64,000 nt of DNA from Myrica gale (Eukaryota; Streptophyta; Magnoliopsida; Fagales; Myricaceae): NCBI GenBank assembly GCA_963930655.1, contig OZ005604.1, forward strand, positions 1,250,001 to 1,314,000, written 5' to 3'. The translations under genes were made by a program, and so were the position numbers. Below, in pieces: positions 49,101-60,062 of the stretch. The first letter of the stretch is position 1. Every line of letters begins with the position of its first letter. Under the pieces are notes generated by a model. That model searched no databases, was not told the origin of the DNA, and saw only the letters and a list, made by a program, of their open reading frames with translations.

Positions 49101-51088
49101 AAAATACTTACATATTGATGTGTTCCTTATAATTAAAGCAGCTTAAACATTTCAGTGCTTAAACGAAATATGAAATATCATCAGCTAATTGTAACCTTGC
49201 CTAACCATTTTGATGATTTTCAATCTTCTTAAACAGTGGTACCAGAAAGCCCATCAACTCAGTTTCCAGGAAAAGAAATACCGAAGATATAAATAGCTTC
49301 TAACATATACATATGAATTGTTTCGAATCTATGATCAGATAATAAAAGAACATGACTAAAGAAAACATACACAAATGCCTACCCTCTCTGTTGACCTGTT
49401 GTTCTATCAATGTAGCCCATTGCTTCCCAAAGAAGTGCGAGTGGAACCCAATGAGGAGGATATTTAAAACGTGCAACATCCAATACTAGAGCCATGTCCC
49501 TTTGAGCATGATAACCACCAATAGGCGAAAAGTGCCCACTTCCTGTCTGCCAAAAATTGCAATTCACATTTTCATCCATCGTTTTACTTGCAAAACAGTG
49601 CACCTAAATTGGTATCACTATAAAAATGACTAAAGATACCTAATAGTGACAATTATTTCGTAAGTATATTTTTATTACAACAGAAACTTCAAAACAGTAA
49701 GGAATAAAACCGTGATACTCTCTCCAAGATATTTCTGCAAAAATATGGATCAACAATGCTTAATCAAACCCCCAACTTAAAATTTGTGCTACTCACCGTA
49801 CACCGGTAGACGCATAAGCACTCAGACACAGACAGAAGAAAATAATTAATGGAATACCAAAAAACAAAAAAAGAACTTGTAATACTTGCTTGAGAGCTGA
49901 TCTATCATATGAAGAGATCAGATGACAATCGTCAGAAACGGAACATCTCATGACATGTTTACGGAATTCCTCGATGGTGCTTTGGTTGGTGCGAAAGGCC
50001 TCAACTTTTGCTCCGGCACAATGAGCTAAACATACAAGCTTCCCAAAGGAGATGCCAGTAGCTTTGACCTTCTCTAAGGGTTCACAGCAGTCTAGCATAG
50101 ATTCATCGAACCATCTCCAGGGTCCTGTAAGATAAATTGAAAACCACATAACTGATATACATTGGTAGAACAAAGTGCTCGATTCTACTCGATTTGAATA
50201 ACATGGATCTTACCCTTCCATTTTCTTTCAGGATCTATTGCTAGAGCATTCAAGACCATGGACAGGCTAGCCAATCCACAATATGCAGGCTCTGATTGGG
50301 TCTGAAAATAAGAAATCAACCTATAGAAACCTTCCATTGTCCCATTTTGAATGGCCTCAATGAAGAGTTTCTGCAATTCAAAAACAAATTTCGGGATTAA
50401 TGGCTGAGCTGATTAGTAACTGGCGATTCTAATCAACAAAGAATCACACATGGTAAATATCTCAGTTTACATCTATCTACGTAAGTATTGCATGAAATGG
50501 ACAAATTTTGGTTGAACTTTTACAATGAGATTGTCACTATTCTTCTGTTCTAGCACAACTAAAAGCTAAAAACAATATAATTACTCATAAATAAAGACAG
50601 ACAGAAACTCAAAACACACATACACATAGATAGCCTCAAAAAGCAGAAACTCAAGATACGATCGTCTTCGCACTAAACTTTACTCCTAAAATGCACAAAA
50701 TAGTTACCCAATTATCTCAAAATACGCCAAAAAGATCCATGAAATTCACCCAGAAAAGTTTATGTACCTTGAAATAAAGTAAAAGCAAGAGCAGATGTAT
50801 ATTATTTGCATTCAGGCAACACAATGAATCACAAAAGCCAGAGAAAGAGATGGAGAGAAGAAGAGAGAGAGAGCTGACCACCTTCCCACATTGCTAGACG
50901 TATAAAAAACCGATATTTTTTTATTTTTATTTTGAGCCGCTAAGTTGACAAAAAAAAACCAGAAGAAAACCATCCCCGACCACCACAACCATTGTGAGAG
51001 AACTGCAACTGACCTTGCCTTCGTGGGAACCGAAATCGATTGCTGGAGGAGAAGGGAGTACCCGCCGGTACAAGCCAGCCACGGCCAT
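46128..51088 (-). CDS. PCS1: Phytochelatin synthase (glutathione gamma-glutamylcysteinyltransferase)
   Basis: Eight exons: 51014-51088, 50214-50370, 49886-50124, 49383-49546, 48471-48522, 47437-47664, 46808-47317, 46128-46247; phases agree and give 514 aa (family about 485-510). The enzyme joins gamma-Glu-Cys units of glutathione into phytochelatins in the cytosol when cadmium or other thiol-binding metals are present. The N-terminal papain-like domain carries the catalytic triad at the canonical numbers: Cys56 ([11 protein letters not shown]), His162 ([11 protein letters not shown]) and Asp180 ([14 protein letters not shown]). The C-terminal half is Cys-rich with paired Cys ([32 protein letters not shown]), the metal-sensing region, and ends [18 protein letters not shown]...LGAPLS. 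Start at the ATG 51086-51088 ([20 protein letters not shown]), as in relatives. A partial copy follows downstream on the same strand. Confidence 0.95.
47771..47791. repeat. CT microsatellite in an intron
   Basis: A run of about ten CT units, AGCTCTCTCTCTCTCTCTCT, in the intron between exons 5 and 6 of the phytochelatin synthase gene. A separate 24-base tandem pair (GGGCTTGGATTTCCATTACC twice) lies in a neighbouring intron at about 48757-48800. Confidence 0.75.
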
Positions 51089-51463
51089 TTTAGATCCGAT
51101 AGATTTTCCTTTTTTTTCCCTGAATTCCTATTGATTTTCTTCGATTGCATTATTTTTCTCCCGTCGGAAAGAATAATGTGGAGCAGGGAGCTCAAAGACT
51201 CCTTGCTAGGGTTTTGGGTCTTTTACTGTAGAGACAGAGGCAGGCTTATACTCTCTGATTGTTAAAAATTTTGTGTCGTTAAAGTTGATAGGAAAGGTAA
51301 AGATATAACTGATTTGAATGATTTTTTTTTATATTTATACAGAGTGAAAATGATGATTTGATGGAGACAGAAAAAGTTTTGGAATATTATTTTACTGTGG
51401 CCAAAATTTTGGGAGCGGCTCCCAAACATCTTCGAGCAAATAATTTTCCCTCAATTGTTTAAT

Positions 51464-51668
51464 TACGGTTGTGTTTGTGTTGTAAAATGTTGGGTATGAG
51501 AATATGTGTTGGTATTGGGTTTAGTGAAAAGGTGAAGAGAGAGGTAATTTTTTATAATTTTTGTAATTTTTTATATTTTTTTATGGGAGAGAGAGAGATT
51601 ATATTGGAGTATTTTATTAAGAGAGAGATAAAATGTTGGGGATAATTGGGAGTGCAAACACAGCCTAC
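51464..51668. mobile_element. MITE, family B (well-preserved copy)
   Basis: Element 51467-51665: starts GGTTGTGTTTGTGTTGTAAA and ends AGTGCAAACACAGCC; the terminal GGYTGTGTTTG is an inverted repeat. TAC flanks both sides (51464-51466 and 51666-51668), a 3-base target duplication of the kind made by PIF/Harbinger-type elements. Interior: TATTGGGTTTAGTGAAAAGG, GGGAGAGAGAGAGATTATAT. Confidence 0.72.
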
Positions 51669-51914
51669 ATCACTCTCACATATGTTACTAATTTTTTGTG
51701 TGTTCTTTTTATAGGATGACTTCGAATTCAATTATGATAGACAAAGAGATAGAGAAACTGTGAATTCTATAATGAATGCGGCTTTCAAAAATCACAAGGC
51801 AAAACTACACAAACATTTTAAGAAGTTCGGCAATAAGGATGAAGCATTGCAACATTGTTATGAGGGCACGTCTGAAGAAAACTTAATTGCATGTTGTAAA
51901 CTATTTTCCTAACC

Positions 51915-52118
51915 TTCTTATCAGGTAATTATTTTATGAAAATTAACGAGGTTTTTTTTAATGATAATCAGATTATGGAGGTTATTGCATATACAAGAGA
52001 GGAATCGAGTAAACTACCTTCTTATCAAGTAATTATTTCATGAAAAGCAACGAGATTTTTTTAATGATAAGCAGATTATGGAGGTTATTGCATATACAAG
52101 AGCGTAATCGAGTAAACA
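51915..52118. repeat. Tandem duplication, offset 103 bases
   Basis: CTTCTTATCA...TAATTATTT...GATTATGGAGGTTATTGCAT...ATCGAGTAAAC occurs twice in a row (the shared GATTATGGAGG starts at 51971 and 52074). It lies within the transposase remnant and breaks its frame. Confidence 0.8.
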
Positions 52119-52236
52119 CCCATAATAAATCGAAATTGAAGATACACCACACTGGTGGTTCAAGACCATTTATTTGGAATATAAAGAAGTTGGTAAGTAT
52201 ATTAAATAATAATTACTACATTTTAATTTCAGATAT

Positions 52237-52777
52237 TAGCTAAATGAGTTAATTACAATTTCTCCCTCGAACTATCACTCGATTCTCAAATACCCTCATA
52301 AACTTTAACTCATTGCAACTTGCCCCCACAAACTATACCTTTCGTTGCAATTTCATCCTCCAACCTACTGAAATTGTTATATCGAACGGTTTTTGTCCCA
52401 CTTAAACGATATGTGACCTTCTTCTTAAAAAGATAAATTTGACTAGCTCGATTTTAAGTGAGTCATCGAATTTTTTAATAAAAAAAAATTAGCTAACTAT
52501 ATATTATTTTTTTGGCTCTACAAATTGCTAAAAGCGTTGTAGAAGATTAGAGAGGATTCAAACGAGAGTAAATTGTCTTTTCAACTAAGGAGAAGGTCAC
52601 ATGTCATTTTAAGTGGGACAAAAATCGTTCGAAATAACAACTTCAGTAGGTTGGAGGATGAAATCGCTACGAGAAGTATAGTTTGTGGAGGTGAGTTGCA
52701 ACGAGTTAAAGTTGTGGGGGTATTTGAGAATTGGGTAATAGTTTGACGGGAGAAATTGTAATTAACCCTAGCTAAGT
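52237..52777. mobile_element. Foldback (Mutator-like) non-autonomous element
   Basis: Element 52246-52768, 523 bases. Long terminal inverted repeats of about 190 bases: the left begins GAGTTAATTACAATTTCTCC; the right end is the complement of GGGTTAATTACAATTTCTCC; both go on to matching AACTTTAACTC, AATTTCATCCTCCAACCTAC and TTTTTGTCCCACTTAA blocks. The 9-base flanks TAGCTAAAT (52237-52245) and TAGCTAAGT (52769-52777) differ at one base, fitting a Mutator-type target duplication. It has no coding frame and sits inside the En/Spm remnant. Confidence 0.85.
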
Positions 52778-54550
52778 TTTCTTTATTTGGATCTATGAAT
52801 TGCGCAGCAAGACCCCGAGGGTGGAACACCAACAACTGCATATTTATATAGTAAGATGCATTGTAAAAATATGGTGAAGGGAGGGTGTCTGATGTTGCTA
52901 AGAAAATTATGTAAGTAAATTTTTTCAAGATATTTTAAAATATTAGTCTATTATGTTAATAGAATTCATAATTTAGTTTTATGATTGTAGGATAAGATAG
53001 TGGAAATCCAATCCCAATCAACTACAGAGTCACGAGCACTAAAAGGCGTTGAGATTTTTACTCAAGTAATTGGGACAAGATATGGCTATGTGAGAGGTTT
53101 GGGTTGCTCTGTGAAGCCTGTTGCTGCCTCATCCTCTACTGTGTCCATACAAAGGGATCTCGAGTTCTCTTGTGAGTTAGAGGTAGCTAAAGCTACAATA
53201 GAAGAGCCGAGGTCAAGGCATAACGACTATGATAACCTAAAAAATCAACAAACAGAAATGCAGGAGGCACAGTGGCAAATTCAAGAGCAACTTCAACTAC
53301 TTAAGACATAATTTGTGCAATGAGATTCGTAGGTAGGACTTCATTGGCAAATTATAAGGTTTTAACTGGAGGTTTGATATTGTTGATAGTTTTTGGTATT
53401 GTTCATAGTTTTGGATTAAGTTTTTGAATGTTGGATCATTTTATAGGATTCGAACTTATGTGAAGTGTAGATACACTTGTTTTTGCAATATCATGACTTG
53501 TATAATTTTGGTACTTTTTTTACTTCATCTTACATTTGTGTACTAAGATATTAGGAGTTTGTGTTGGTTGAGGGATTTATGAAATATTTTTTTTGGTATT
53601 TGTAATTTGAGAATGTTATCAGCTTTCATTTGGAGTGTTTGTTAAAAAAACAGCACGTTCGAACAACAAATCTAACGGGTAATTAGTTCGAATCAATAGT
53701 ACTCAATCAAACTGAACTTAATTTATGTGACGAAATGCTTTTGTTGCTAATTAGAAAACGACGTGCACGAAATCGTGTTCAAACAAAAACACTTGTTTGA
53801 ACAGACGTCTCGTTCGAACTGAACTCCCTGTTCGGACCAAAAGAAATATCAGTTACGAAATTCTTTCATTGCCAATATGTTCTCCAATTTTCATTCTACC
53901 GAATTGTGTCATTCAAACTATTTTTTGACGAATTACAAGATCGTCGCTAAATGTAACCTAGGTCATTGCGACGAAAACATTCATAAAAAATGTTCATTCG
54001 AACGAGTAGCCGCGACGACACTCACCGTTGAAAGTGCAACTTTTGTGAATGACAATTAACTATCAGTTACGAAAATCAGGTTTTAGTGATGAAAATATCA
54101 TCCATTGGCGGCAAAATTATTTCTTCGCTGAAAGTCAAATTTTTAGCGATGAATTGTTTTTCGCCGCGGAAGATAATTTTTTGCATCGGCCTTTGAATTT
54201 CATCGATGATGACTTTTAGCAACAAAATCTCTATTTTCAGCGACCGAAAATTTCGCCACTTAAGTTCAAAATTGTTGTTGTTGTGTTCATACCTCTTGAA
54301 TTGAAGACAATACTTTTTTTTATGTGTAGGATGGTAATGATTAGGGTTTGATGGAAATAGAGTTCAAGATTGATGTAGGATTCTGTTTTTTTTTTTTTGT
54401 TAGGTTTGACGGAAAAAAGACTTGAAGATTGATGCTAGGGTATTGTTTCTTGTTTTGTGCTAAATCTAGGAACACACATCTACGATTTTTTTTAATTGTT
54501 TAATATATTCCTTTCATGTTTTTTAACTATTGTTGCAATTTTTTATTTCG

Positions 54551-54825
54551 TGTAAGGTGTTTATGTAAGAGATCGGTTGCGAAAGAGGTTGGTGATCAGT
54601 TTATAAGTGTGAGAGAATGTCTCACCTCTTGAGCTAGCTTTTGAGGTTGAGAAGGCTCAAGACCACCCAACACTGGTATCAGAGCCGAGGTTTACCAACA
54701 AGTCTCGGACCCAACAGTCCATAGGAGAAACGAGTTGTCTTCACCCAACCTAAGGTCGATGTGTGAGGGAGAGATTGTTGGGGTTAGTCTCACATCAGTT
54801 GTGAAAGGGGTTGGTGGTCAACAAA
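54551..54825 (+). mobile_element. TRIM, second family, 3' LTR truncated
   Basis: LTR 1 at 54551-54672 ends CCCAACA and is followed, one base later, by TGGTATCAGAGC (54674), an exact tRNA-Met primer site. A purine tract (GAGGGAGAGAT) precedes a second LTR start at 54776 (TGTTGGGGTTAGTCTCACAT). Only about 50 bases of that second LTR are left (GAAAGGGGTTGGTGGTCAAC, matching GAAAGAGGTTGGTGATC in LTR 1). Confidence 0.75.
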
Positions 54826-55110
54826 ATAATTTCAGCACAAAGTATAACAAAACTGATAATGGAAATTGAAACCCCTCATCGCCCATACAGCTAATGATTT
54901 GCACATAATCAAATACTTCTTCAAACGAATAGAGAGAAATACCTTGAGATGGAGAAAGGCGCAGGATCAAACAACTGAGCAATCTGAGAGTATCGCAGTT
55001 GTCACATAGAGGAAGAGTTACTCGGAATTCATTTCTCCTTTGTTGCGGTTAAACGACATCACTTGCTTTTTCATTGTCTTGGCTTTCAAAATCATGTCGT
55101 TTTTAAAACT

Positions 55111-55532
55111 CGTGTGTAAGGCTGCACAAAATCGGACCGAATTTGTAAAACCGATTATATCCAGTCCGGTAGGCCTTTGGAGACCTGGTCCGGACCGGAC
55201 CAGATTTCTTAATATAATTAATAAATATATATATTTTTAAATTTTTTTAATACAAACATAACACTTTTTTTTACTTATGGTACTTAAGTTTTTTTAAGAC
55301 ATTTGCAACTAATTTTTTTTTAATCTTAAGAACCGAGCTAAAAATAAAAATAAAATAAAAGCTTAAGAAAAAAATAAAAAACCGGTCCGGACCACTTAAG
55401 TGGTCCAACAGGACCGGTTTGGACTGGACCAGACCACTTATAAGGGTCCGGTCCGACATTTGATTTTAAGTACAAACCGGATTCCGGTCTACAAATCGGA
55501 CCGAATTTCTTGTTTTTCACCCCTACCGTGTG
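55111..55532. mobile_element. MITE-like element with CGGACCG-rich arms
   Basis: Element 55117-55526, flanked by CGTGTG on both sides (55111-55116, 55527-55532). Ends: TAAGGCTGCACAAAATCGGA at the left and TTGTTTTTCACCCCTAC at the right, roughly inverted. GGTCCGGACC palindromes occur repeatedly in both arms. A half of a related element appears at about 18370-18500 (AAATCGGACCATAAAATTGG). Confidence 0.55.
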
Positions 55533-55945
55533 AGACTCGAACCAAAACTCGATTTCAGCCCGTGTCATTCTGGATTCTGGAGCTTGCATGATAAATAAAA
55601 CGCTGCCCTCGTCGTTGCGGAGCCAGCTCCGCGCATCCAAAACAACGCCGTTTTATGATTTATTGTTCATCAGTAAACAACGCCGTTTTAGGTTTCTACT
55701 GCATTGAGTTTCCCTGACCGCCTTTGCGCAACGGCTATTTTTATTTTCGTGTGTATATATATGAAACTGGCCCTCCTAGCTAGGGTTTTAGAAAATGAAA
55801 GATTAGCCAGTCAGTTTACGCGCGGAAAGGAAAAATCCCGCTCGCTCTCAAACACGCTTTGCTACGAAGAAAGAAACTCTCTTTCTTTTTTTCTCTCCTC
55901 TCTCACTTAGCAAGATTCTTGTTCTTGCGTTCAGATCTTTAAACC

Positions 55946-56419
55946 ATGACAGACGACTTGCTAGATTACGCGAAGGAAAAGTTCATCGCCGGGAAACTCA
56001 AAGACGCCTTCGGCATTGCGAGTTTGGCCAAGGATCTTGATCCCTACTTCGGTAGCGTCGGCAGGTGTTACGCAGCATACCGGATTCACTACGTGGGCTC
56101 GAAGAAGAATAGGTCCGGGCACTACGATCCCTATGCTATTCTCGGCCTTAAGGCCGATCCATCTCTCAGCGTCGACGCGATCACGGACGCCTTCTGCAAG
56201 CTGGTTAAGTTGGTGCATCCAGACGTGCTTTCCTCGCCAGCGGCGAAGGGTGCCCTTCGCTTGATCACCAGCGCATGGGAGATGTTGAGTGAGGAGAAGA
56301 GTAGAGTGGCCTACGAAACCCGCATGGGTCTGCGTCCACGGCGGCCGAAACCACCGACATATCAGAGGAAAGGCGCCGGAATCAAAAGATGCGCACCTGA
56401 TGCCGACGTACGTCGATGA
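55946..56419 (+). CDS. Short J-domain (DnaJ-like) protein
   Basis: An unbroken single-exon frame of 157 residues from the ATG at 55946. Residues 1-50 form a helical N-terminal region (DLLDYAKEKFIAGKLKDAFG) like that of the plant J-proteins in which a TPR-like helical pair precedes the J domain. Residues about 60-126 are the J domain: YDPYAILGLKADPSLSVDAI, then KLVHPDV with the HPD signature at 91-93, and LITSAWEMLSEEKSRVAYE. J domains stimulate the ATPase of Hsp70. The C-terminus is short and basic (RPRRPKPPTYQRKGAGIK); the long DUF3444 region of many relatives is absent. The gene is clearly GC-richer than its flanks, and a TATATATA box lies at about 55755, roughly 190 bases upstream. Confidence 0.85.
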   Translation: MTDDLLDYAKEKFIAGKLKDAFGIASLAKDLDPYFGSVGRCYAAYRIHYVGSKKNRSGHYDPYAILGLKADPSLSVDAITDAFCKLVKLVHPDVLSSPAAKGALRLITSAWEMLSEEKSRVAYETRMGLRPRRPKPPTYQRKGAGIKRCAPDADVRR

Positions 56420-56429
56420 TGAAGGTAGA

Positions 56430-59400
56430 TCGACTAGCTAGACAAGACGTGATCATCGCCTCTCTCCGTTTCTTTCAAAATAATGTTTTATTGATCTGAA
56501 AATAAACTTTATTATCGACGTGTTGAAGGTTCGATCAACATGATTAGAGTATTACGGTAATGAAAGGGAAAGAAAAGATTAAGATTCATGCCTCTTGGAT
56601 TCAAGACAGATACACGTATGTTTTTTTTTTTCTTGTTTAATATATTCCTTTCATGTTCTTCAAGTATTGTACGATCTGCAATTTTTGGTTTCGTGCACAA
56701 TTCCGTCCATGCCTGAACGTACAAGATCGAGTTTTCTCTTATCATACATCGATTGATTGTTCATCTTGGTTTCCTGGCACATGAATTTGGGTGATCTCTG
56801 GTAATGAGCCCGTACTACAATACAAGTATCGGATTGATTAATCTGGGTCATGATCTTTGAGAAATTGGGTCTTCCGCAATTGCGCGGGACATATGCAAAA
56901 GTCACCAGTCTTGCGCGTCAAGGTACTTAGGGTTTAATAAAACTGTGAAGAAAAGAGTTCGAAATTTGCTCCATAATTATAATTATGAAGACTATATTAT
57001 AGCCTTTAAAAAATAAGAACTACTTTTATAAAATTAAAGTTGAAAGAAAAGCCTAAGTTTGGAAATATAACTTAATACAAAATATGAAGATCCTAAAAAT
57101 TAGTTTATACAATTGAAATTCATGAAAATAAAAAATGAAGCATTCTAAAAACTAGCACTAGCAAATAACAGTCAAATTAATTCTATTAATTTTGTTACAG
57201 TCTCTTTTCTTAAATAATAGTACTACTCTCCATAAATTCTTCTCCTAAAATTTACCACATGAATAGCACGACTGAAGTTCTCCTAAAATTTAACATATTC
57301 ATTTTTAAATAAATTCAAACAGATTCATTTCTAAACAACATAATCTAATATATACTCTATAATAAATAATTAACTAATGAACTACAATAATTAACTAAAT
57401 AAGTGAGCAAATTTTTAATTTTTTACTTCAATGCAGTGCACTGACCACACACGACACAACACATATTCACAAAATTACAATTTGTCAATCTTGTAACCTA
57501 TACTAAAAAAATTAATTAGTTAATAAATAATGAAATGAAGAACAAGAAACTGATACTAATGAAAATGAAATTGAAAAAAAAACTAAAAAATTAAACAGAG
57601 GCAAAGACTCAGAGAGGGCAGACGCAGAGTTGATCAAGAGAGAGAGAGAGAGGCAGAGAGGCTATCAATCAGTCAATGATAGCGGCCTTGGCTTGGCCTT
57701 TGACGGCATTACGACATAGGGAGTCAGACTGAGAGTGAGGCAGACAGCGAACCAAGACCAAAGAGAGTGAGAGACTAGAGAGAGATTGAGAGAGCCGAGG
57801 CCTGAGAGAGAGAGAGAATTGCAACGTGTGGTGAGAGAGAGCTGATAAATTTGAACGAGGGGGGAGAAGGAGAACAAGGAGGGTCGGGGAGGGTTTTGAA
57901 AAAAAATCCTAGGACCAAAACACAGTGTTTTGCTCATGTATAAAACTGCGCGTTTTGAGTTTTTTTTTTTTTTTTAAATTGTACCGAAATTCTATCTTGT
58001 TTCAACGGAATTACCGATAATGGTTCTGATTCCGATACTTACGATATTCTATATCAGTTCTGGCTCCAGTTTCGGGACGTACGCGGAACTGAAATTCCGG
58101 TACCCGCGTACGTTTTGCCTACCCCTACGTTACTCAACAAAAGCAAAAGGGACAAAGGTTGGCGGTTTTACTTTCTAATGATGCGGACAAAAGGCGGCTG
58201 AGGTTTCACTTAACAAGACTGAGCATATTAACTACACTTCACAACTATACCCCATATAATTATAGATTAAACTTAACAAGTGTTATTCTTAATATAAAAA
58301 AGTGTTCTTCTTAATAATACTATATTTCAAAGAAGCAGAAAAAAATCATAAAAGAAATTGAGGAAAATATAATGAGTCTGTTCGGCCACAAAAAAATTTT
58401 AAGATTTTTTTGAATATAAAATATTGATAACCAAACATCATTTTTAACCCTACATAAAAATAGCTACAACACGCATACCAATAAAATTAACATCACATAA
58501 AAATTTTTAAAACACAAAAAAATCTTCAAAATACTATACAATCGAACAGCCCCCGTAATCTTTTATAGTTGACGAGCAGAATAATGTCTACTTGAATAAT
58601 CAAGTAAATACTGTTTCATGCTGAAGTATGGCCCAATAGCAGCCTAGCAGGTACTTGAGTTATCTTATATATCCAAGTATTAAAATCTATACTATTTCTA
58701 AAAAAATTATAAAAATAAAAACTATTTTAAAAACTTAAGAAAACTAAACATAGTAGAAACTTCCGTACCTCAGCCACGTGTCACAATTGGTCAGATCCTT
58801 AATCACATGTTTCCGTGGAAGCCTCGTCTGGGAACAGTTAGGCGTCGCTTTCATAGTACTGGTGTGACTGACACCATGTCGGCGGCGAGTCCCTGTCGGC
58901 TGGCAACTTTGCATTCGGTGGCTGATCCCTGCCTAGCGGCTGGTAATTTTGGTTGACACCGACATCTCCGTGTTTTACAAGGGAAATGCTATGGTTGTAC
59001 GGTCAGTTTCGAAAGTCTATTATACCCTTGTTACATGTACGAAATAGTGCAAACGAAATTTCAGCTCATAATTACACATCACTCGTTACAGAGGATTGAG
59101 ATCCTCCCCACATTTCAGGCTGAGTCCTAATTAAATTATAAAATTTTAAAGAAAAATGGATATACTAATTGAATTATAGAACTTATGCTAGAGTATCCTC
59201 CACATTGGTAAATTCGACGTAACTCTGGTTTGCAGAACCAAGGAAAATTAAAAAATAAAAATTACTTAGGAAAAAAAATGTAAAACCGAAAATCACCCCC
59301 TCAAAATCCATATGAACCCAACCACTGCCGCTTAGTGCCTGAGAGAGAGAGACATAGAGAAAGACCCACCAGCTTACTTATCAAATTATCACCGTTGTAG

Positions 59401-59485
59401 CCCAACATGTCCGTCCTCCCCCGCTCTACGCTGCGCTCCTATTCCCCAATCCCCGCTATCCATTATCTCTCTCTCCCTTCTCCTA
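56430..59485. other. Intergenic region, no supported gene
   Basis: No gene seen. 57600-57860 is a purine-rich (GAGA) stretch, and its minus-strand frame (57665-57937) is Ser/Leu-rich low complexity. 57990-58130 contains CCGGTACC/TTCCG-type repeat debris. A MITE lies at 58378-58552. 59330-59480 has GA and CT runs. Confidence 0.4.
58378..58552. mobile_element. MITE, family C
   Basis: About 175 bp with inverted ends: CTGTTCGGCCACAAAAAAAT at the left, TATACAATCGAACAGCC at the right (TGTTCG/CGAACA core), continuing inward as TTAAGATTTTTTTGAA and AAAAAAATCTTCAAAA. AT-rich interior, no frame. Confidence 0.65.
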
Positions 59486-59966
59486 TGTTGAAACTTCGTA
59501 GTCACACATTGCTAAGACAACGTGGGCAAGTGAGATTATTGACTTATAAATAGCCCTCATGTAAACCTTTTAATTTCATAAGTGAGAAAAATAATAAATT
59601 CAATTGGGTATTTCTATAATTGGATGTATCATTTATCAAAGCTTAAATTTTTGTATTTCTAACATGGTATAGAGCAAGGTTTTCGGCTTTAGTCCGATTA
59701 CCTTCTGGCGATCATCCGACTTAGTACCGGCAATCTCCCGACTTAGTACCGGCGACCATCCGGCGACAATCTTCCCGGCTCAGTACCGGAGGAGTGTTGA
59801 AACTTTGTAGTCCCACATTGTTAAGGCAATATGGACAAGTGAGATTATTGGTTTATAAATAGTCATCATGTAAATGTTGTAATTTCATAAGTGAGAAATA
59901 TAATAAATCGTATTCCCATAATTGGAAGTCTCACGTGTCAAACTTAAATTTTTTTTATTTCTAACA
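59486..59966 (+). mobile_element. TRIM, third family, complete, next to the LRR gene
   Basis: LTRs 59486-59664 and 59795-59966, both starting TGTTGAAACTT and ending ATTTCTAACA. A primer site TGGTATAGAGC follows the first LTR directly, and a purine tract (CCGGAGGAG) precedes the second. The 130-base interior repeats TTAGTACCGGC and CCGGCGA. Each LTR carries a TATAAATA box (59545-59552 and 59854-59861). No clear target duplication is visible. The second LTR ends 96 bases before the ATG of the LRR gene, so its TATA box could act as that gene's promoter. Confidence 0.85.
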
Positions 59967-60062
59967 CCCTCTTAAACCCTTTTGAACTTTTTCCTCACGC
60001 CTCTACATATAACACCAACGATATGTCAAACCCTACACAAACTCAACCAACCTCTCCCTCTA

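Larger units (their letters stand above)
51715..54290 (+). mobile_element. Decayed CACTA/En-Spm-type DNA transposon
   Basis: Several coding remnants in order resemble the plant En/Spm-associated (Ptta-type) transposase protein: 51717-51912 (AAFKNHKAKLHKHFKKFGNK, then EGTSEENLIACC), about 52100-52190 (NKSKLKIHHTGGSRPF), 52808-52915 (DPEGGTPTTAYLYSKMH) and 52990-53310 (a 103-residue frame with VIGTRYGYVRGLGC and a Gln/Glu-rich coiled-coil tail). Stops and shifts break the frame. After it, 53640-54260 is packed with short motifs such as CGACGAAA, GTTACGAAA and GTTCGAAC, like the subterminal repeats of CACTA elements. No clear CACTA ends were found. A foldback element and a 103-base tandem duplication lie inside. 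Confidence 0.6.

Noticed and set aside
57665..57937. Ser/Leu-rich minus-strand frame
   Set aside because: Produced by a GAGA purine tract; no start context, splice sites or domain.
59982..60062. Longer N-terminus for the LRR protein
   Set aside because: The upstream extension would begin at TTG (59982); the first ATG in frame, 60063, opens a good signal peptide.
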